Source: Adiantum capillus-veneris
Taxonomy: Eukaryota; Streptophyta; Polypodiopsida; Polypodiales; Pteridaceae
Direction: 5' to 3'
Assembly: GCA_014529385.2 (NCBI GenBank)
Contig: CM043962.1
Coordinates: forward strand, 121,665,970-121,729,969
Length of the DNA stretch: 64,000 nucleotides
In this document: one piece after another, positions 57,073 through 64,000 of the stretch
Layout: each line of letters opens with the position of its first letter
Numbering within the stretch: the stretch's first letter is position 1
Program-made: the position numbers and the translations under genes
Notes under the pieces: model-generated
Databases searched by the model: none
The model's input: only the letters and a program-made list of their open reading frames with translations
What the model was told of the DNA's origin: nothing

Positions 57073-58860
57073 TCACTTGTCCTTGTGAAAGGACTTAAAC
57101 TTGTTTCGCACCCCACCATAATGTGACCCTACAATGCTATCTATGTTTACATCACTGCTCCACAATAGTCTTCTTTGTCGCGTAGGAAGACAACTATCCA
57201 CCTCAAGATTTGCATCCAATTCAAACATAGTACATTCACCAAGCTCACAAAATTCTAGTTCTTCGGTCGTCACCTCTTCTCCTAGCTCTTGGTCATCTTC
57301 ATTGTTATCCACAGTCCATCGTAGTCTGTCTTCTTCATACTTTTCTAATTGAATATTGCTGAGGAGCCTATGATTGCAATACAAGAATACCAATTTTTTG
57401 GCACAATTGCTTAGAAGGTGATGGCAAATAGTCGAGTGCACATAGGTGTAGGTACTCCAATTTTGCTCGGAGATTGAGTTGGTAGGACATTGTGCAAGCA
57501 CTCTAATAGCCAATTTTCATAATGTAGGTGCTAAAGCACCATTCATGAGCCACCACCTCCATGCTGGTTGTTCTGTTGCATGGTTCTGAACAAATTCAAA
57601 AACTAGAAAGGTCATCCTTTAACCTATACTTTGTCAGGTCAGAGATGACTTGGGCTCGATCATTTGCATTGATGTAGAAATTACTAACCACATCATAAAG
57701 TCTTCAATCATCTCTTCATCCAATTCATCACAGTTCATGTTCCAATACTTTGGATCAAGCAAGAAAGCAACATTGTGCAATGGACTATGCACACTGACCC
57801 TTTGAGCATGGACATACTTATTTAAGATGTCCCTTTTAGCTTTATTGAAGGGTGCTTTCCAAGGCTTAAGCAAACAATTTGTAGGCTCTGAAGGAGAGTT
57901 CAAACTCTCTTGAACATTATACCAAGCCATGTACACCTTTCCTATATTGGGTAACTTAAGGTCAAAATTTCACAAGAACATCATCATAGGCCTCATTACC
58001 AAGTCTGTATCACCAACGTCAGACCAAAAGTGTATGTCATCAATAAGGACTTTGAAGAACCTCATCTTTTTCTTTACTCTTTCTGGTTGCTCAGCTTCCC
58101 AATCATAGAAATAAGCACGCACGAATGTCTCTAAAACAATATTTTTTGTTTTGCAGCAGCAAACTTTCCACAGTGTAGAGATGAATTTCACCACCATCCT
58201 TGATTTTTCTATAATGCTTTTGAACCAATTGTCTTTGTTATACCAATCTTGCAACACAAGATTCAAGCTGTGCGTGTTGCAACCAAACATGTGCAAGCTA
58301 GGGAAGCTCTCCTCTAAGAGTCAACCAGCTGCTCTTTAGTTTTTTCCATTATCCATGATCATTTGTACTACATTGGGGACACCTAGTTGATGAATTGTCT
58401 CTGTTATGATATCAGCTATGTAGCTCCCTGACTTAATCTCACCCGAAGTTGTCCATTGCTTTAATGAATCGCTCCCCCCAAGGATTGAATAGCATCACAT
58501 TAATTAACGGCCTACATTGACCATTTGACCATCCATCACTGACTATAGTGCAACTTGTTTGATCAATTGCATTTGACCATCCATCACTGACTATAGTGCA
58601 TCTTATTTGATCAATTGATTTCAAGATCAACCTATCAACTTCCTTTTGGGTGTCTATAAATCATTTATCAAGCAACACTGTGCGCATCTGATGATATGAT
58701 CGAGGGGTAAACTATCACCATGCTCATCGATCTTCTTCCATACATGCTTCCATGCCTCTCGTGTGACCATCGACATAGAACAGCTTGTAAAATAGATAGC
58801 TTGTGCAAGAGAAAACTGCACCTCATCAAGAGCAATCAATTGAAATCTCAGCTGACCCAT
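57073..58860 (-). pseudogene. hAT transposase, decayed
   Basis: Read on the minus strand from 58860 to 57073. EVQFSLAQAIYFTS and AWKHVWKKI come first, then CTIVSDGWSN (DUF659-like), which is present twice by a short tandem duplication. Next are MHMFGCNTHSLNLVLQDW and VVKFISTLWK (58296-57970), then HSPLHNVAFLLDPKYWN (57936-57634). The hAT C-terminal dimerisation motif AIRVLAQCPTNSISEQNWST with RLLSN follows, and the end is an acidic tail (57513-57073). Stops and frame changes separate the blocks. No terminal repeats were found. Another family than the element in intron 2, judging by the sequence. Confidence 0.85.
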
Positions 58861-58872
58861 CTTGAGTATTTG

Positions 58873-58876
<4 letters not shown>

Positions 58877-58907
<31 letters not shown>
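58877..58907. repeat. (TG)n microsatellite
   Basis: TG run between the hAT and copia remnants. Confidence 0.9.
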
Positions 58908-58908
<1 letters not shown>

Positions 58909-59807
58909 TGGCCAGCATGGACATGTGGAGACTCAATGACATTGAGCTCCTCTATTGTCACATTGCTTTTAAGAGGTGCAAGACTTACGACAATGGCTTT
59001 ACCCTTTTCTCTTTGCAATAAACAACAATCTTTCTTTATGTGTACTTTCTTGTGACAATGGTAGCATTCAATGTTCCTTGTGTCACATCCACGACTTGCT
59101 ATGTGCATTCTTGCGATCTTGAGAACAATCGCGACTGTGACTACGACCTCATTTCCATTGATGGTCTTTGTGGCTACTTTCACTAGCCATATATGCATCA
59201 CCACTAGTGTCAAGATATTGATGTCGAATCTCATCCGTGAGCAAAGAACTGGTAACATCACTGAAAACAAGCTTACCTGGAAGGGCAGAGTTACTGATGG
59301 TAGTGAAGTGTATCCCATGATGCAGGCAAAGAGAATAGTAAGAAAATGGCTTTCATTTCATCATTGAGATTTAGGCCTTTAGAAGTCAATAATATGAAAA
59401 CACTACTGAACTCGTTCAAATGCAAACTAACACTACTACCCTCTTTCATATTCAAGCGCATAAGCTTCTTTATAAAAAAACACTTTGTTTGATGCGCTCT
59501 TACCATCCCAAGATAAGCATAATGACTCCCATAATTCCTTTGCAATAGTCTTGTCCATAATCGTAAAGAAAATGGATCCACCAAGGTGTAGGCAAATGTT
59601 TGCCATAGCACGAGCATCAAGCTTCTCCCATTGATCATCAGTGTAAACACCTTTTCTATGCTCTTTCAGTAGTGTTGCAAGGCCCTTATTGACTAAGACA
59701 TCAAGTATACATTGCTTCCAAATCGTGAAGTTTGCGCCATCAAACTTCTTCATATAATACTCTTCTTTTTCACAAGTTCGAGCCATGATTGACAAGAGCA
59801 AATGCAA
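58890..59807 (-). pseudogene. Ty1/copia gag remnant
   Basis: Minus strand from 59783: MARTCEKEEYYMKKFDGANF and IWKQCILDVLV (copia gag start), LWESLCLSWDGKSASNKVFF. After a frameshift near 59440 come LMRLNMKEGSSVSLHLNEFS and LNLNDEMKAIFLLFSLPASW (UBN2-type). After a second shift comes the knuckle CYHCHKKVHIKKDC (C-X2-C-X4-H-X4-C, about 59060). Protease and RT are absent; the hAT remnant follows. Confidence 0.85.
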
Positions 59808-61142
59808 GAGTGTGGGACCAAAAATTTATGGAAAAAAAATTGTAATTTTTTTGGTAGATTCTCCTTTGCATAGAGATCAAAATCTCAACAAAAAATCAGC
59901 AAAATCACGGTAAGGTCAATGCAAAAGAGTGCTATAGGAAAACTAGTGGACTTGTGGGGAAAATCTGGCAAAGTCTCATTTGTACAGGATGAAAATCTCA
60001 AGTAAAATTAAACAAAAAATAATGCATAAACCAACAAAGAGTTTTGATTGGGCATAAACTCGCATATACTGCTCAAAGAAACTATTGAATGACTGTCAAT
60101 TTGGTGTGAAAGCACCTATACCCATCTATACATGTCTTATGGCGAGGCCACGAATGGGGATCTCCAGCAACCTAATCCACCTCACATTGGGTAACCTAGC
60201 CCCTAGTGCTCAACTTTAAAAAACCTCATGCAAGGACCCTCACAAAAGGCTATCGAGTAGCCACAATCTTAGAAAGGGCTCTTCCAGACCGAGTCTCATA
60301 AACAACTCGGACTGCAAAAACAAGCCAAAACTGGCTCCACAACGACGTATAATGGCGGTATCCACAACACAACATACATCCAAAATGTGAAACTCTCACT
60401 GCAAAACCATAGGACATGTGTTCAAATAGGTGCTCATGAGTATGCAAGCAAAAGCACATAACCAGCTCCCTGCGGGGAGTACAACGTTCTCAATAGAGCA
60501 CAAGCACTCTCAAGTGCTAGGCATGCAAAAACCATATGCATCCAAACTCCCACTGAAACTGTTGTGGATACCATTGTCAAAGATGCTCACAGATTTATTG
60601 TGTTAAGAGAACCCGTGACTATCTTTGTGCGTGAAAATTTGTATCTAAGAGTTGTCTTTGAGAGGCCGTCAACGGTTATGCATAAGAAATGAGAGAAAAT
60701 CAATCTCTAGAACCACAAATAACATACATCAATGCCAAACACGCATATGAAAATCCAAATTCGCTCTCGAAAAATGCATAAAACCACAACTAATAGCAAT
60801 CTGTAACATGCCTCTCATTATCGACAAATTGTCTCTCTATCTCGCTCTCTACAATGCTAGAGGGCATGTGAAAACCTATAGTCAATGTCACCGAAGCCGG
60901 TGCTGGGTGTCACTCCTCTATGAAGAGACACCTCACCCATGCATGTCGATGTCGGAGGAGAAGTCGTTGATGCCGCAAGCCAAGAAAATGGGTTATCAAT
61001 TCGAGAATCGGAGCGTGTGTGTGTATGCACATCTTGTACTACGCACACAATCCCTCTTTTCTTTCTATCAAATTTCCTTTCTCTTCTTCACTTGAAGAGT
61101 GTGTGTATTCAAGGCCTTCAATGCTGAATTTGAGATGAAGCC

Positions 61143-61222
<80 letters not shown>

Positions 61223-61457
61223 ACTCTCACTCCTCTCTTACTCAACTCGCATGCACAAGCTATCCTGAGAAAATAGTTTCTATGTTTTCGATGTTAGACA
61301 CACCTGCACTTCAAACCAATTGATGAACTCTTCTACAAAGTCGTAGAGATTATAACAATCCTCGTTTTGAAAAAAAATAAAATTGATTTGGAGTTGTAGC
61401 TTAAGTTATGAGCAAAATAGTGATCTGTTTTCAATCTACCCTAAACTGAGCAACTTG

Positions 61458-61511
<54 letters not shown>

Positions 61512-61706
61512 ATCTCATAGAAAGCTCAATCTCTCACCTATTGTGGCTTGTGCAGTTTAGCCCCTTGCCACCTTGATGCGTGAGCTCTATGTGCCGAGCT
61601 CACAATGCCTCCATAGCCATGGAAGCTCTGAGCTTCGATCCGTTGCCAATGTGAAGCTCGCTAGGAAGAGGAAAATTCTAAGAGAGAAGTAGCAGTGCAA
61701 CCTTTG
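59808..61706. other. non-coding, probably retroelement leader
   Basis: No gene. It contains (CT)n runs (61146-61220 and 61462-61508). GATACCA at 60570 resembles the inverted start of a primer site but matches only seven bases. Confidence 0.4.
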
Positions 61707-61720
61707 GCTTTGATACCACT
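61707..61720 (-). promoter_or_regulatory. primer-binding-site-like sequence
   Basis: Minus strand AGTGGTATCAAAGC, one mismatch to the iMet site, immediately inside a putative LTR. Confidence 0.5.
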
Positions 61721-62139
61721 TGAAGAGTGCATGGTGTGTACGGAGTGCGAGGGAGAAGAAGAGAAGATATAAAGTGTTGGTGGAGCTATCAATGAGTATT
61801 CAGAATACCTCACTACTCCTTATTGTTCTATACGATCAAAAGAATAGATAAGGTTAGTACGGTCAATGTGATGGGTGTTTGGCTAGTTGGCTTGAATGCT
61901 AATACTAAACACTAGTCCACATTAGCTGCCTAAACTACTTGGTGCTTGAGAGAACATGTGTGATGCAAGTGTATTATTTAGATGAATAGCTATACACCAT
62001 TCAACAATAGTATGCTACACTATCGGGTGCTTGATAAGTAAAGTCTTGCTGCAAGAATGAAAACATTGTATGCATAACATTATCATCGAACAAAACGAAG
62101 ACAATAACCAAAGAAAGATACAAAAATTTGACTTCTTCA
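61721..62139 (-). repeat. putative LTR
   Basis: 419 bp; plus-strand ends TGAAGA..TCTTCA form a perfect 6-bp inverted pair. The neighbouring primer-site-like sequence suggests a minus-strand 5' LTR. No second copy is in the window. Confidence 0.35.
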
Positions 62140-64000
62140 AACATTCTTATCCATCAATGTCTTGGTTATTATCCAGCCCATGTGTATGGTTATATTCTCC
62201 AACTAAAGAGTGAGAGTCTTTAGGTTGATGTCCCAACATCCATTTTGCATCATCAAAAGAGAAAATTTTGAGTTTGACTAAACATTTAAGCAAAATAAGC
62301 TATCTTTGTGTTGCAAAATGACTTTTGGTTAGAATATTTCATCTACCTCAACAAATTCATGATGTTCGTGTTAGGTACTTCTCCCAATTATTTCTTTGGT
62401 CTACTTCATTGACATAGTTCTTAAGTAGATTCAAAATAGTGGAGTTAATAATTTCACTCAACCCATCCATCTATGGGTGATAAGGAGAGGATATAACTTC
62501 ATACCTAAATTTTCAAACAATTCTCTTCAAAAGAGACTTGTCATATGTGGGTCTTTGTCAAAGACTATCGAGTTTGGCAAGTCCATTACTCTTTGTGGCC
62601 CCTAAATCTCCAAACTCATGACACTTGAAGATCTGAGAGAGAAAAAGATTAGCCATATGATGGGTCTTGATATTCTTCTTGACAAGTATAAATGTGCTTG
62701 CTTACTAAACGTGTCTTCTTTTGTCCATTTACTATTGTTACCATGGAGAGATTTGGGTAGAGCAAAGATAAAATCCATGGCTATACTCTCCTATGGTGCC
62801 TCAAGTATTGATAGTGGTAACAATAAATGGTTGTGTGCCTCTATCATATTTCACTTTTTGGCACGTCATGCATTGTGTAACATATTGATGAATGTTCTTT
62901 TTCATTGATGACCAATATAAATTTGTCTCTATAGCATGAGTGGTTGTTGCAATAATTCCTCAATGCCCTGCATAAGGAGGAGCAAGTGACTCTTTTGTTA
63001 CTTTCTCATGTAGAGCTTGAGTCACACATATCTGTTGCCATAGAGAAGAAATCCCTCTCAATGTATATGGACCATGTGTCTTCCCATTGATCAATAACGG
63101 TATAACATCAATTTCTAGCATATTCCTCTATCCTATTGATAAGATCATTGTGATATGCTATAGATACAACATTACCCTAATGTCTACAAGAAAGTGCATC
63201 CGCTACTTGATTGTGCTTGGAAGGAATATAAGTAACAAGAAAATGAATTCACAAAAAAAATTTGCGCCTCATTCTTACATTAGATAACTTCATTTGAGTT
63301 TTGAAGTACATGATATCTTGATGATTTGTTTGAATAATAAACGTGTTATGAAAAAGACATTGCTTCCACGAGGTAAGAGCATGCATCACTGCAAGGAGTT
63401 CTTTCTAGTATATCCCAAGAATGTGCTCATCGTTATGCTATAGCATGGCCCTTTTGTAAAAGGACAACTCCTAAATAATCTATGCATGCATCACAATGGA
63501 TCTCGAAAGACTTTGTGAGATCATGTAGTACTAGCACTAGTTGAGAGAGAAGATTTTAGTTAAAATTTGCAAAAGCTTCTTGCTCTCTCTACCCTTAATA
63601 TTTAGCCACCTTCTTGGTTAAATCATGTAATGACTTAAGAGCACATCCAATAGAACTTTGAAGCTCATGGATATTCTTTGTGGAAGGTTACTCTATCACT
63701 TAATAAGATTTTTGGAATCTATTGTTAAACCATCTTTAGAAATGATATGAACAAAATAATGTGTCTTTTGCAAAAAGATTGCAAAAGACTTCAATCCTCT
63801 TCTTGTTGATGTAGAGCTTATGATTACAAAATTCTTGAAATACTCCTCTTAAGTGATCCTCGTGCTCATCAAGATTTTTGGAGTAGATAATGATATCATC
63901 AACAAAGAATGCTCTTGTGAAAACTCTATATTTACAAAAGAGTCTACCATCATCCTATTGAATATAGAGCTTATTATGATCACATAATTCTTGAAAAACT
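62140..64000 (-). pseudogene. gypsy pol remnant, runs off the right edge
   Basis: Minus-strand readable pieces are, near 63890-63720, DDIIIYSKNLDEHEDHLRGV and FQEFCNHKLYINKKRIEVF (RT catalytic region, YSKN..HEDHL). Integrase-like words (SPLITHRWMG) lie near 62480 and a C-terminal HTHGLDNNQDIDG near 62160. Heavily mutated; the rest lies beyond the window. Its RT could belong to the same lineage as the fragment at 25311. Confidence 0.7.

Overview
The window is nuclear DNA of a plant, probably one with a large, repeat-rich genome. The evidence is plant-type Ty3/gypsy, Ty1/copia, LINE, SINE and hAT elements, tRNA-iMet primer sites next to LTRs, telomere-like CCCTAAA tracts inside LTRs, and very many (CT)n runs. 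The style of the LINE and the huge introns would suit a fern, another seed-free plant or a gymnosperm, but the species cannot be read from the sequence.

One host gene can be assembled completely. It is a minus-strand homologue of IMP4, the U3 snoRNP Brix-domain protein of ribosomal RNA processing. Nine small exons (876 nt, 291 codons plus stop) lie between 48448 and 1658. Every exon junction keeps frame and has GT..AG borders. Two introns are enormous: intron 2 (28240-48018, 19.8 kb) and intron 5 (2866-27010, 24.1 kb). The other six are 96-643 bp. About 44 kb of the 46.8 kb gene is therefore two introns packed with nested transposons, while the coding sequence looks intact.

Intron 5, from left to right, holds a (CT)n run with a SINE tail, a LINE ORF1 fragment, old LTR-derived sequence, a decayed full-length gypsy element (6328-12772), a gag remnant, a LINE 3' end split by a 380-bp hAT MITE, and a long LINE (about 14510-25263). 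Two non-autonomous LTR elements split that LINE (15497-18607 and 20207-23151, both with perfect 5-bp target duplications). A scrap of gypsy RT and a second LINE 3' end follow. Intron 2 holds a truncated gypsy element whose LTR start was hit by a 17.7-kb hAT element (29792-47451, 8-bp duplication GGATGTCA). Inside the hAT lie a 736-bp hAT MITE, a second gypsy copy (34154-43538), a solo LTR and other pieces. The gypsy copy itself contains an internally deleted chromovirus whose LTRs are full of heat-shock-element-like TTCTAGAA motifs.

Right of IMP4 (48.5-64 kb) no host gene was recognised. This part holds a SINE dimer, three LINE fragments bordered by microsatellites, very long poly-G and poly-C tracts, an ~85-bp minisatellite, one unidentified ORF (55618-56208), a decayed hAT transposase, a decayed copia gag and a decayed gypsy pol running off the right edge, the last three on the minus strand.
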